The translations under genes were made by a program, and so were the position numbers. Shown here in pieces: positions 35,502 through 43,811 of a DNA stretch of 64,000 nucleotides (the stretch's first letter is position 1; every line of letters starts with the position of its first letter). The notes beneath the pieces were generated by a model that made no database searches, was not told the DNA's origin, and saw nothing but the letters and a program-made list of their open reading frames with translations. Source of the stretch: Ammoniphilus sp. YIM 78166 (GTDB taxonomy: Bacteria > Bacillota > Bacilli > Aneurinibacillales > RAOX-1); NCBI RefSeq assembly GCF_004522215.1, contig NZ_SDLR01000002.1, positions 62,001 to 126,000 of the forward strand, written 5' to 3'.

Positions 35502-36149
35502 GGACTTGCCTTCCCACTCGGAGTAGAACCTTTGGATGAATACATCCATAAATTCATGGCGCTCAGTGGCTAGTTTTTTGGCATAGGCAGTGTTCATCAT
35601 TTCTTTAAGCTTAAATAATTTTTCATAGAAGTGATTAATCGCCGTGCTTTTTCCCTGCCGATATTCTTCAGCCGTCATGTTTTCGCGAGGGGGAAGATGG
35701 GGATCATGGATTAACTGATCCTTTGCGCCGCTATAGGCAAAAACGCGAGCAATGCCGACGGCTCCGATTGCGTCTAATCGATCGGCATCTTGAACCACCA
35801 TGCCTTCTAATGTTCGCATAGGGGGCTTGCCTCCGCCTTTAAATGACATTGAAGAAATAATGTCCATCACGTGGAAAATCGTTTCTTCTTCGACATCGTG
35901 TTCCTTCAGCCATTGCTCTACCTTCATTAAGCCAGCTTGTTCATTCCCCGTAAGTTTTTCATCAGGAATGTCATGCAGGAGCGCTGCCAACTCACATACA
36001 AAAGAGTTGGCTCCTTCAACGGCCGCAATCGCCTTGGCCGTTTGGGTTACGCGGTAGATATGCCACCAATCATGTCCGCTGCTGTCTTTTTCTAGTTCAA
36101 AGCGCGCAAAGCGTTCAGCAGCGTCCAAAATATGCTGTTTTTTGTTCAT
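35499..36149 (-). CDS. HD-domain phosphohydrolase (YedJ-like)
   Basis: 216 aa. The HD signature is split as in this family: [11 protein letters not shown] (first His), LLHDIPDEK (His–Asp) and [18 protein letters not shown] (final Asp). Similar to YedJ-type metal-dependent phosphohydrolases; the physiological substrate is unknown. Single gene; weak terminator at the stop. Confidence 0.87.
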   Translation of the reverse strand: MNKKQHILDAAERFARFELEKDSSGHDWWHIYRVTQTAKAIAAVEGANSFVCELAALLHDIPDEKLTGNEQAGLMKVEQWLKEHDVEEETIFHVMDIISSMSFKGGGKPPMRTLEGMVVQDADRLDAIGAVGIARVFAYSGAKDQLIHDPHLPPRENMTAEEYRQGKSTAINHFYEKLFKLKEMMNTAYAKKLATERHEFMDVFIQRFYSEWEGKS

Positions 36150-36288
36150 GCCCTTGTTCTCCCCTTTATTTTATTGGCTCATTCTAACATTATCATCAAC
36201 AATAATAGAATGATTGAAACTTGTACAGGCTGAGAACCGTAAAAGAAAACAACGAATAGTCGATATTATCTTAGGGTAGGTGAGGGAA

Positions 36289-37032
36289 GTGGATCAATAT
36301 CAACATTATATTCTGGGCCAAATAAGAGAATGGGAAAAGGAGCAAACCAGTACGTGGTTTTTTCACCAATGGAGTCGGAGCTTCCAGAAGAAGATCGATT
36401 CCTTGATCCCTGAGGTTGTTCATGAGAAGCTCGCGAAAGCTGTAGAAGGCATGGTTAAATCAATTGCCAGCGGGGTATCTCTTATTCCGCAAAAACAGCA
36501 GTATTTGGATCCTGGTCTTACCTTTGTGGCTAGAGATCAAAAAGCGAAAGAAACCATCCAGTTGTATAAAAAAGTTGCCATGGCTGAGGGAGCAGGTACT
36601 GGAGCAGGTGGACTCGTTCTTTCTGCAGTGGATTTTCCAGCTTTCATTGCTATTAAATTTAAACTATTACAAGAACTATCGAACATTTATGGTTATAATG
36701 TTCAAGATTTTGAAGAGCGGATGTTCATTATTAAGGTATTTCAATTAGCCTACGCCGGAGATGTGAACAAGACAAAAATCTATCAAGAAATTAAAGACTG
36801 GCCGGAACGGAAGCAGGAGATCAGCCAGACCACTTACCAGAATGTAATGGCTTGGCGAGAGTTTTATTCAGAGTACAGAGAATCGATTGAGTTGAGGAAG
36901 CTCTTGCAAATTATTCCGGGCTTCGGAGCAATCGTCGGGGCGTTGGCCAATCGGTCTATCCTTGATGATTTAGCGGTGACTGCGGTTCATGTTTATCGGA
37001 TGAGATACCTCCAGGATTGTAAGTTAATCTAG
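36289..37032 (+). CDS. EcsC family protein
   Basis: About 247 aa. The body (VEGMVKSIASGVSLIPQKQQ, then AEGAGTGAGGLVLSAVDFPAF) matches the EcsC family: an amphipathic/hydrophobic middle region between charged helices. EcsC sits with the EcsAB ABC transporter in B. subtilis; here ecsAB are absent. Function unknown. GTG 36289 is preferred over 36280 since AGGTGAGGG then acts as ribosome site. Confidence 0.82.
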   Translation: MDQYQHYILGQIREWEKEQTSTWFFHQWSRSFQKKIDSLIPEVVHEKLAKAVEGMVKSIASGVSLIPQKQQYLDPGLTFVARDQKAKETIQLYKKVAMAEGAGTGAGGLVLSAVDFPAFIAIKFKLLQELSNIYGYNVQDFEERMFIIKVFQLAYAGDVNKTKIYQEIKDWPERKQEISQTTYQNVMAWREFYSEYRESIELRKLLQIIPGFGAIVGALANRSILDDLAVTAVHVYRMRYLQDCKLI

Positions 37033-37081
37033 GTACCTGCTATTATAATATTCGTATATCACTTTCAGGAGGATCGTCAAC

Positions 37082-37453
37082 ATGCTCAAAACTTTTATTG
37101 CCCTAGGCGCCATTAATGCGTTCCTAACCGTCGCCTTAGGTGCTTTTGGTGCGCACGGACTTAAAGCAAGATTATCGGAAGATATGATGGCTGTTTACCA
37201 AACGGGTGTTCAATATCATATGTTTCATTCATTAGGTCTCATCGCGGTGGGAGTGATTGCCGGAATGTTGTCTCCAACCCCGCTGTTAAGTTGGTCTGGC
37301 TGGGCGATGATGGTTGGAATCTTGTTATTCTCCGGCAGTCTTTATGTATTAAGTATCTCAGGAATCAAAATTCTTGGAGCCATTACTCCTTTTGGGGGCG
37401 TTGCGTTTTTGATCGGGTGGGCTTTGTTAGCTATTGCTGCACTTAGAGGGTAG
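37082..37453 (+). CDS. ywdK: DUF423 membrane protein (YwdK-like)
   Basis: 123 aa, four hydrophobic helices: FIALGAINAFLTVALGAFGA, LGLIAVGVIAGML, WAMMVGILLFSGSLYVLS and FLIGWALLAIAAL. The AFGAHGLK segment after helix 1 is the family hallmark. Function unknown. RBS AGGAGG; terminator follows. Confidence 0.88.
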   Translation: MLKTFIALGAINAFLTVALGAFGAHGLKARLSEDMMAVYQTGVQYHMFHSLGLIAVGVIAGMLSPTPLLSWSGWAMMVGILLFSGSLYVLSISGIKILGAITPFGGVAFLIGWALLAIAALRG

Positions 37454-37481
37454 CAGGCGGGAGAATAAAGCTTCGTGTAAA

Positions 37482-37513
37482 TGAAAAAGAGCCCTTAGAG
37501 GCTCTTTTTTTGT
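37482..37513 (+). terminator. Terminator after ywdK
   Basis: AAAGAGCC and GGCTCTTT with a 6-nt loop, then a T-run. Confidence 0.85.
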
Positions 37514-37564
37514 CTAGAAAAGTAAAAAATTAGGAGTTATTTAATCGACTAATTAAAAAACTGA

Positions 37565-37762
37565 CTACCCCTGATACTCAATGACTTCATGACCAAGTCC
37601 CTGACCATCGGTTCCAAAAAGGTCATCACGCAAATAAGTTTCAGCATCTTCCTGGTTATCAAACATCATAAGATCTTTCTCTATCCATTCTGGGGAAGAT
37701 AAATAGCCTTCCGTGTCGAGTAGATCCCCAGTAGGTGTGTATTGAATTACATACTTACTCAT
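37565..37762 (-). CDS. Small protein of unknown function (65 aa)
   Basis: MSKYVIQYTPTGDLLDTEGY opens a small acidic protein with a predicted beta–beta–alpha pattern (EDAETYLRDDLFG). No motif recognised. Good ribosome site (GGAGG) 7 bp before ATG supports a real gene. Confidence 0.6.
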   Translation of the reverse strand: MSKYVIQYTPTGDLLDTEGYLSSPEWIEKDLMMFDNQEDAETYLRDDLFGTDGQGLGHEVIEYQG

Positions 37763-37884
37763 GCTTTACCTCCATCATTGTTTTCAGTTTTGACTAATAG
37801 TAATCATCCCCCATTTTCTTGTTTTTATTTCCAGTTTATAAAAGTATTAGAAGGAACAAATTAAAAGCTGAGAGGAGGTGCGAT

Positions 37885-38058
37885 ATGGAGCAAAATGAAA
37901 ATATTGAGATCCCGCAGGTTGATATTCCTGACGAGGTTAATCATACCAATCAGCCTGAGGTAGAAATTACAACGCCGCATCCCGTCGTCCCACAGCCTGA
38001 AGCAGGGGTACTGCCTGCCGAGCCTTCTAGGAAAATTGGGTTTCAACCTCACCAGTAG
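37885..38058 (+). CDS. Small Pro-rich acidic protein of unknown function (57 aa)
   Basis: MEQNENIEIPQVDIPDEVNH and a TTPHPVVPQPEAG stretch: extended, disordered and rich in Pro, Glu and Val. ATG 37885 follows AGAGGAGGTG. No family recognised; a terminator follows. Confidence 0.55.
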   Translation: MEQNENIEIPQVDIPDEVNHTNQPEVEITTPHPVVPQPEAGVLPAEPSRKIGFQPHQ

Positions 38059-38063
38059 GATAT

Positions 38064-38103
38064 AAGGGCACTAACTGTCAAGTGCAGTGGTGCCCTTGTG
38101 TTT
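38064..38103 (+). terminator. Terminator after the Pro-rich small gene
   Basis: AAGGGCAC and GTGCCCTT with an 18-nt loop, then TGTTTG. Confidence 0.65.
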
Positions 38104-38127
38104 GATTAAAGAGGAGTGAGTTCGTAC

Positions 38128-39819
38128 GTGGGATTGAATCAGCTAAAGGAAATATTAACTCGAGTAGATGGAAAGGGATATAAAGCCTATAAGGAAATTC
38201 AAGGCACATACATAGAAAATTTAATACAGTATCATCTCGATTACATCCAAGCAGATCCATTTGCCAATCCCTCCCGTATTCGAGTAGCCATATCGCAACG
38301 CTTAGCTGGCTTTGAACCGGAAACTTATTACTTACTTCATCGAAAGGTGGGTTTAGAGGACTTTTTGGCAAGATCCGTTGCCAACGTTCTTCATGGGAAA
38401 CAGGGGAAAATCCGGATCGATGAGCCTGGACAAGAAATCTTGCCCCGTACAGCAGTGAAAGTAGATAAAGAATTCGTGGAAGTACGTCTTACCTTAAGCC
38501 TTCCGGCAGCAGGCCGAACTATATTAGGGAAGGAAGCGGCGCAAATCTTATGCCGTGAACTTCCATCATTAATCCAAATGGCTATTCTAAAGGTAGATCG
38601 TACACAGCTTAACAGGCAATTAGAGCTTTGTGATCAACAGCAAGCGATTCGTGATTACCTTGAAAGAGAAGGTTACGTGGCTTTTGTGCAAGACGGGGCA
38701 ATTTTACCTCGTGAGAGCGGGAGGAGTAATCGGCCGCTTCGAGGGGATAACCTAGTGCCGTTTCTTTCACCCGATTCTCTTCGTGTATCAATCCCAGTTC
38801 CCCATCGTGAGTTGCCAATGACAGGAATGGCAGTTCGTCCTGGTGTTACGCTCATTGTAGGAGGGGGATATCATGGAAAATCCACATTACTAAAAGCAAT
38901 TGAACGCGGGATATACAATCACACGCGGGGGGATGGAAGGGAATTTGTCATTACAAACGAAACAGCATGTAAAGTCAGGGCGGAAGATGGAAGAAGAGTA
39001 GAAAAGGTGAATATCACCCCATTCATTTCCCATTTGCCATTTGGCCAAGATACAGAGCAATTTTCAACGGAAGACGCCAGCGGGAGTACATCTCAAGCCG
39101 CCAACATTATGGAGGCTCTTGAAATGGGGTGTCAGGTGCTGTTAATAGACGAGGATACAAGTGCCACCAATTTCATGATTCGGGATGCGCGAATGCAAGC
39201 CCTTGTCTCGAAAGGTAAAGAACCGATTACTCCGTTTATTGATCAGGTCAGACACTTGTATGAGGAGCATAAGATATCGACAATCTTGGTAATTGGTGGT
39301 TCAGGAGATTATTTTGATGTAGCTGACTGTGTTGTAATGATGGAGGAATATCAAACGAAGGATGTCACGCAATCGGCGAAAGAGATTGCAAATCGAATCT
39401 CTAACGCCCGCAAGACAGAAGAAGGAATGAAATTCGGGAAGCTTGCTTTACGAACACTGTCAGCACAAAGCTTTGATCAGCTAAGAGGACCCAAAGTAAA
39501 GCTGGAGGCCAAAGGAATGGACTTTATCCAACTGGGTACGGCAAAGGCAAATCTTCGTTATCTGGAGCAACTGGTTGACCCTAGTCAATCACGAGCCATC
39601 GTCCAAATGATAAGGAGGGTGTCACAACTAGTAGAGATTCAGCAAGTTTCTTTAAGAGAAGCCATCGAGCAAGTTTTTATGGAAATACAAAAAGAGGGGA
39701 TAGATATTATTTCTCCTTACAGAGGAAAACATCCAGGGGACCTAGCTCTTCCTCGTCCTTTTGAAGTGGCTGCAGCGTTGAATCGCCTTTCCTCCCTTTA
39801 TGTTGCTTCCGTAACATGA
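38128..39819 (+). CDS. Predicted ATPase of the ABC class (COG3044)
   Basis: About 563 aa, soluble. Walker A is VGGGYHGKSTLL and Walker B is CQVLLIDEDTSATNFM. The N-terminal 200 residues are unique to the COG3044 family. These proteins look like ABC ATPases without a membrane partner; no biochemical role is established. GTG 38128 gives the start MGLNQLKEIL and leaves room for GAGGAG; GTG 38116 overlaps the ribosome site. Two small genes follow, 37 and 235 bp after its stop. Confidence 0.85.
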   Translation: MGLNQLKEILTRVDGKGYKAYKEIQGTYIENLIQYHLDYIQADPFANPSRIRVAISQRLAGFEPETYYLLHRKVGLEDFLARSVANVLHGKQGKIRIDEPGQEILPRTAVKVDKEFVEVRLTLSLPAAGRTILGKEAAQILCRELPSLIQMAILKVDRTQLNRQLELCDQQQAIRDYLEREGYVAFVQDGAILPRESGRSNRPLRGDNLVPFLSPDSLRVSIPVPHRELPMTGMAVRPGVTLIVGGGYHGKSTLLKAIERGIYNHTRGDGREFVITNETACKVRAEDGRRVEKVNITPFISHLPFGQDTEQFSTEDASGSTSQAANIMEALEMGCQVLLIDEDTSATNFMIRDARMQALVSKGKEPITPFIDQVRHLYEEHKISTILVIGGSGDYFDVADCVVMMEEYQTKDVTQSAKEIANRISNARKTEEGMKFGKLALRTLSAQSFDQLRGPKVKLEAKGMDFIQLGTAKANLRYLEQLVDPSQSRAIVQMIRRVSQLVEIQQVSLREAIEQVFMEIQKEGIDIISPYRGKHPGDLALPRPFEVAAALNRLSSLYVASVT

Positions 39820-39856
39820 TATAGTAAAGACAATTTCGAGAAGGAGGTATTGAACA

Positions 39857-40042
39857 ATGGATTTGAATATGTTGCAGCAAATGTTGAATACGGTGGGGGA
39901 CATGCTCCCAAGATATATTGAAAACCTCGAGGCAGAATTCGAGAAAGAACATGGTGCGTTGACGGATGAACAGAAGGAAGTCTTTGCCTTCGTTCAAAAG
40001 AAGGCCAAAGAATTTATTTCACAAATCAATCCAATGGGATAG
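39857..40042 (+). CDS. Small helical protein of unknown function (61 aa)
   Basis: MDLNMLQQMLNTVGDMLPRY then a long charged helix; no Cys, no membrane segment. Excellent ribosome site (AAGGAGG). It ends 12 bp before the Sec-glutaredoxin candidate, so the two are probably one operon. Confidence 0.65.
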   Translation: MDLNMLQQMLNTVGDMLPRYIENLEAEFEKEHGALTDEQKEVFAFVQKKAKEFISQINPMG

Positions 40043-40054
40043 GGGAGAGAACTC

Positions 40055-40303
40055 ATGTCACAGAATCGAGTTATTATGTATTCTCAACCGACTTGACCCC
40101 CTTGCTTTACGGCCAAGGCTTGGCTGACAGATCAACAAATTCCTTTAGAAGTGCGCGACATTCGGGAAAATCCGGATTACATAGATGAACTGATTGGGCT
40201 AGGTGCCAACATGACCCCTACATTTCGAATTGGTTCGGAAGTCATTATTGGGTTTGATCAAGGAAAAATAAAAGAAGCATGGGAAAAGCTGAATCAATCA
40301 TAG
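40055..40303 (+). CDS. Glutaredoxin-like protein with in-frame TGA at the first active-site cysteine (selenoprotein candidate)
   Basis: ATG 40055 follows GGGGAGAGAA. The frame encodes 82 residues if TGA at 40094–40096 (codon 14) is read through. The N-terminus reads VIMYSQPT, then TGA, then PPCFTAKAWL. Glutaredoxin-family relatives have CPPC or CxxC at this site, so TGA replaces exactly the nucleophilic Cys. Downstream the thioredoxin fold is intact: VRDIRENPDYIDELIGLGAN, the cis-proline loop MTPTFRIG, then VIIGFDQGKIKEAWEKL, up to a TAG stop. A stem-loop just after the TGA fits a bacterial SECIS. The alternative is a Cys (TGT/TGC) to TGA nonsense mutation or a sequencing error. No selAB/selC can be seen in the window. 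Confidence 0.72.
40094..40126 (+). promoter_or_regulatory. Candidate bacterial SECIS element (UGA plus downstream stem-loop)
   Basis: After the TGA, bases 40110–40116 (CGGCCAA) pair with 40120–40126 (TTGGCTG), including one G·U, around a 3-nt GGC loop (40117–40119). The distance from TGA to the apical loop is 20 nt, and the loop starts with GG. Both fit the general rules for bSECIS elements: loop 16–37 nt from UGA, G in the first loop positions. Confidence 0.6.
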
Positions 40304-40318
40304 ATATGGGAAAGGAAT

Positions 40319-40356
40319 AGCGTTGGTCCGCTTTATGGGATCACGCTTTTCTTTTA
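40319..40356 (+). terminator. Terminator after the glutaredoxin gene
   Basis: AGCGTTGGTCC and GGGATCACGCT pair (one G·U), followed by TTTCTTTT. Confidence 0.75.
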
Positions 40357-40394
40357 ATTCCTACTCGTTTCTTATTTTCGAGATACTGTGGTGG

Positions 40395-41515
40395 AGAGAC
40401 CCGGATCAGGGCACCAAAGCCCCCGATTGATGCCCTCTGAGGCCCGGATCAGGGTACCAAAACCGCCGATTGATGCCCTCGCAGCCTCCCGAAGCCCGGA
40501 TCAGGGCACCAAAGCCCCTGATTGATGCCCTCTGAGCCTCCCGAAGCCCGGATCAGGGCACCAAAGCCCCTGATTGATGCCCTCTGAGCCTCCCGAAGCC
40601 CGGATCAGGGCACCAAAACCCCCGATTGAAGCCCTTGCAGCCTCCCGAGGCCCGGATCAGGGCACCAAAGCCCCTGATTGATGCCCTCTGAGCCTCCCGA
40701 AGCCCGGATCAGGGCACCAAAACCCCCGATTGAAGCCCTTGCAGCCTCCCGAGGCCCGGATCAGGGCACCAAAGCCCCTGATTGATGCCCTCTGAGCCTC
40801 CCGAAGCCCGGATCAGGGCACCAAAACCCCCGATTGAAGCCCTTGCAGCCTCCCGAGGCCCGGATCAGGGCACCAAAGCCCCTGATTGATGCCCTCTGAG
40901 CCTCCCGAAGCCCGGATCAGGGCACCAAAACCCCCGATTGAAGCCCTTGCAGCCTCCCGAGGCCCTGATCATGGCACCAAAGCCCCTATTTGATGCCCTG
41001 AAAGCCAGCCGAAGCCCAAATCAGGGCATCCAAACCCCTGTTTGATGCCCTGAAAGCCAGCCGAAGCCCAAATCAGGGCACCAAAACCCCTGTTTGATGC
41101 CCTGCAAGCCAGCCGATGCCCAAATCAGGGCACCAAAACCCCTGTTTGATGCCCTGCAAGCCAGTCGAAGCCCGAATCAGGGCACCAAAGCCCCTGTTTG
41201 ATGCCCTGCAAGCCAGCCGAAGCCCAAATCAGGGCACCAAAGCCCCTGTTTGATGCCCTGCAAGCCAGCCGAAACCCGAATCAGGGCACCAAAGCCTCTG
41301 TTTGATGCCCTATAAGCCCGCCGAACCCCAAACTAGGGCACCAAAACCGCCGATTGATGCCCTCGCAGCCTCCCGAGGCCCGGATCAGGGCACCAAAGCC
41401 GCCGATTGATGCCCTTGAAGCCTCCCGAGGCCCGGATCAGGGCACCAAAGCCGCCGATTGATGCCCTTGAAGCCTCCCAAAGCCCGAATTGGGGCACCAA
41501 ATGTGCCGTTTGAGA
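40395..41515. repeat. 52-bp tandem repeat array B, about 22 units
   Basis: The TTTGATGCC/ATTGATGCC anchor recurs at 40426 and 40469, then at an unbroken 52-bp step: 40521, 40573, 40625 and so on to 41509. Only the first step differs (43, a 9-bp deletion). Two subfamilies occur. Outer units carry GAGCCTCCCGAAGCCCGGATC; units 40989–41301 carry GCAAGCCAGCCGAAGCCC, the array A type. In the first half, pairs of units alternate, giving a 104-bp higher-order repeat (40625, 40729, 40833, 40937). Each unit keeps the GGGCACCAAA–N7–TTTGATGCCC palindrome. Confidence 0.95.
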
Positions 41516-41677
41516 AAAAAGCTAGACCCTACCCGAGTTATCTTGCCCCTCTAAACTGATCCCGCCTGTAGGCCGACCCTTTTCTTTTTTAATTGTGAAT
41601 TGACCAAAAAAGAAGGGGTATGGTCATTCTGTGGTTTAATAGGAGACGTGACGAATTTAAATCAAGGAGCTAACCAT

Positions 41678-42895
41678 ATGGGGTGGATGAACTATCCTCG
41701 TAAGTTGTGGGTATTGGCCTTAGGGATGATGGTTAATGTAGCGGGAATGTCCTTTCTTTGGCCGCTCAATACCCTTTATATTACTCAAGTTTTAGGGCGA
41801 TCAATGTCTCAGGCAGGCTTTATTTTAATGCTTCATGCAGGAGCTGGAATTTTCGGCAGTCTATTAGGCGGATACTTACATGATCGAATTGGCGGGAAGA
41901 TCACGATGATGATGAGTAGTGCTGCTTCTACTTGTATCGTGCTATCTTTGGCCTTCTATCAGGATTGGTATTTTTATATTACCATGATGATTCTCCTGGG
42001 CTTTACTCTTGGCATGATTTTTCCGGTAATGTATGCCTTGGCAGGGGGGCTATGGCCTGAAGGTGGCAGGAGAAGCTTCAACTTAATGTATATTACGCAG
42101 AACTTGGGAGTGGCGGTTGGTTCAGCATTAGGAGGGATCGTTGCTCAATCTTCGTTCCAGTATGTATTTTGGGTGAATGGTACAACCTATGTTTTTTTCC
42201 TAGTGCTCATTTGGTTGACATTACCGAATGTCAAAACGTCGAGAGACAAGAAGCAAGTGACAGGGTCAAATGAAGACAGCTTAACAGAGGGAGGTATACT
42301 GCAAGCCAGAGGTGCATTATTCTTTCTTTGCTTTGGCTTTATGGTTTGTTGGATTGGCTATGTACAGTGGTCCACGAGTATTCCAACTTATATGAATCAG
42401 CTTGGCTTATCACTTTCATCCTATAGTCTGTTATGGACCATTAATGGCTTACTTATTATTTTGATTCAGCCCATTAGCGGTTATGTTACAACGATCCTGC
42501 TCCCTTCCTTGCGACAACAGTTGGTTGTGGGTGTGTTGATTTTTGCTGTTTCGCTCTCTGTTCTTACTCAAGCGAACGTGTATGCCGGATTTCTAGTCGC
42601 TATGATTATCATGACACTTGGAGAAATTCTGATCTGGCCTGCTGTCCCATCCATCGCATCGGAGCTTGCTCCTGCAGGAAAGAGTGGGATCTTTCAGGGG
42701 ATAGTGAATGGAGCTTCAACGGCGGGAAGAATGCTAGGACCTTTCATTGGAGGGACCTTGTACGATGTTTATGGACCTTCCATTTTGTTTTACTGCATGA
42801 TAGGGTTGTTTGGTATTGCTCTACTTTGTTTTGCTTGCTATCATCGCTTCCTCAAACCAGTACCAACCCCCACAAACAGGCAAGTGGCGACCTAG
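41678..42895 (+). CDS. MFS transporter
   Basis: About 405 aa, twelve hydrophobic segments. GGYLHDRIGGKITMMMSSAA is the loop 2–3 motif (DRxGG variant). A polar central loop (SRDKKQVTGSNEDSLTEGG) separates the halves. Substrate unknown. ATG 41678 (MGWMNYPRKLWVLALG) is chosen for the AAGGAG upstream and because the longer N-terminus from 41600 is hydrophilic and unlike the family. The stop codon lies in the loop of the terminator. Confidence 0.85.
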   Translation: MGWMNYPRKLWVLALGMMVNVAGMSFLWPLNTLYITQVLGRSMSQAGFILMLHAGAGIFGSLLGGYLHDRIGGKITMMMSSAASTCIVLSLAFYQDWYFYITMMILLGFTLGMIFPVMYALAGGLWPEGGRRSFNLMYITQNLGVAVGSALGGIVAQSSFQYVFWVNGTTYVFFLVLIWLTLPNVKTSRDKKQVTGSNEDSLTEGGILQARGALFFLCFGFMVCWIGYVQWSTSIPTYMNQLGLSLSSYSLLWTINGLLIILIQPISGYVTTILLPSLRQQLVVGVLIFAVSLSVLTQANVYAGFLVAMIIMTLGEILIWPAVPSIASELAPAGKSGIFQGIVNGASTAGRMLGPFIGGTLYDVYGPSILFYCMIGLFGIALLCFACYHRFLKPVPTPTNRQVAT

Positions 42896-42910
42896 CGGTC
42901 GCCTTTTTTA
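42886..42910 (+). terminator. Terminator overlapping the MFS stop codon
   Basis: GGCGACC, TAGC loop (containing the stop), GGTCGCC, then TTTTTT. Confidence 0.85.
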
Positions 42911-42912
42911 CG

Positions 42913-43797
42913 TTAAACGTTCATTTGATATACCTTCAATCGGTTATAGATCACCTTAAGCAGAGGAACCGAGAGCTGATGCTTTTCCGCTAATTTAAGG
43001 AATTGACCCTGAAGATGATCCGCTTCAATCGGTAGCTTCTTTTCCATATCTCTTAACATCGAGGCTTTCATTTTATAGCCCATGGCCCGAGCGATGCCTA
43101 TATTTTTTTCAGCAGGAAAAACACTGTACCCTTCGGCCTCAGCCACGAGCTGGAGCTCATGAAAAAGCTGAGAAGCGAGCTCTTCTCCGTAGGGGCTTTC
43201 AAGAATAGGTCCCATAGCAGAGTCCATTAAGGTCGTGATGCCGCTAAGTCCGGTAATAAAGATATACTTGTTCCACATCGTAGTTTGAATATCCTCGGAA
43301 AGGGTGGTTTTAAAGGGTGCTTGACTAAAAACCTCGTAAACGGAGCGGACACGTTCTGATAGCGTACCATCAAGCTCTCCTAAGACGATGTCATGTCTCT
43401 GACTGGTTTGTACGATCTGCCCATCAAGATTAACGGTAGACTCGATAAAGCAAGCCCCTCCTAGTACATGAGGGAATGCTTCCTTAAGTCTAGAGATGTG
43501 GTGCACCCCATTCAGTAAAGGCAATATCATGGTTTTTTCGCTTACATACGGTCGGAGATCTTCTATCGCTTGATCTAAATGGTATGCCTTCGTCGAGAGG
43601 ATAACCAAATCAAACGGTGCAGCAGCTTCTCCTTTAACGAGAGTTTGAATGGGTAGCTCAAGATCTCCATGGACACTTTGAATCGATAGGGTAGGGGTGT
43701 GTTTTCTAACAAGAAAGGTCACATCACAACCTGCGTCCTGCAACCTTCCGCCAAAATATCCTCCCACGGCTCCTCTTCCTACAACAAGAATCTTCAT
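42913..43797 (-). CDS. panE: 2-dehydropantoate 2-reductase
   Basis: An NADPH-dependent ketopantoate reductase of the pantothenate (CoA) pathway, 294 aa. GRGAVGGYFGGRL is the Rossmann loop. The catalytic lysine lies in TTMWNKYIFITG, and ADHLQGQFLKLAEKH is the C-terminal substrate region. Some ApbA/PanE-family members have other 2-keto-acid substrates. It follows the PLP-enzyme gene by 14 bp on the same strand. Confidence 0.88.
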   Translation of the reverse strand: MKILVVGRGAVGGYFGGRLQDAGCDVTFLVRKHTPTLSIQSVHGDLELPIQTLVKGEAAAPFDLVILSTKAYHLDQAIEDLRPYVSEKTMILPLLNGVHHISRLKEAFPHVLGGACFIESTVNLDGQIVQTSQRHDIVLGELDGTLSERVRSVYEVFSQAPFKTTLSEDIQTTMWNKYIFITGLSGITTLMDSAMGPILESPYGEELASQLFHELQLVAEAEGYSVFPAEKNIGIARAMGYKMKASMLRDMEKKLPIEADHLQGQFLKLAEKHQLSVPLLKVIYNRLKVYQMNV

Positions 43798-43811
43798 ATA
43801 TACCTCCTGAT

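Noticed and set aside
40395..41515. CRISPR array
   Set aside because: The whole 52-bp unit is repeated; there are no unique spacers and no cas genes nearby.
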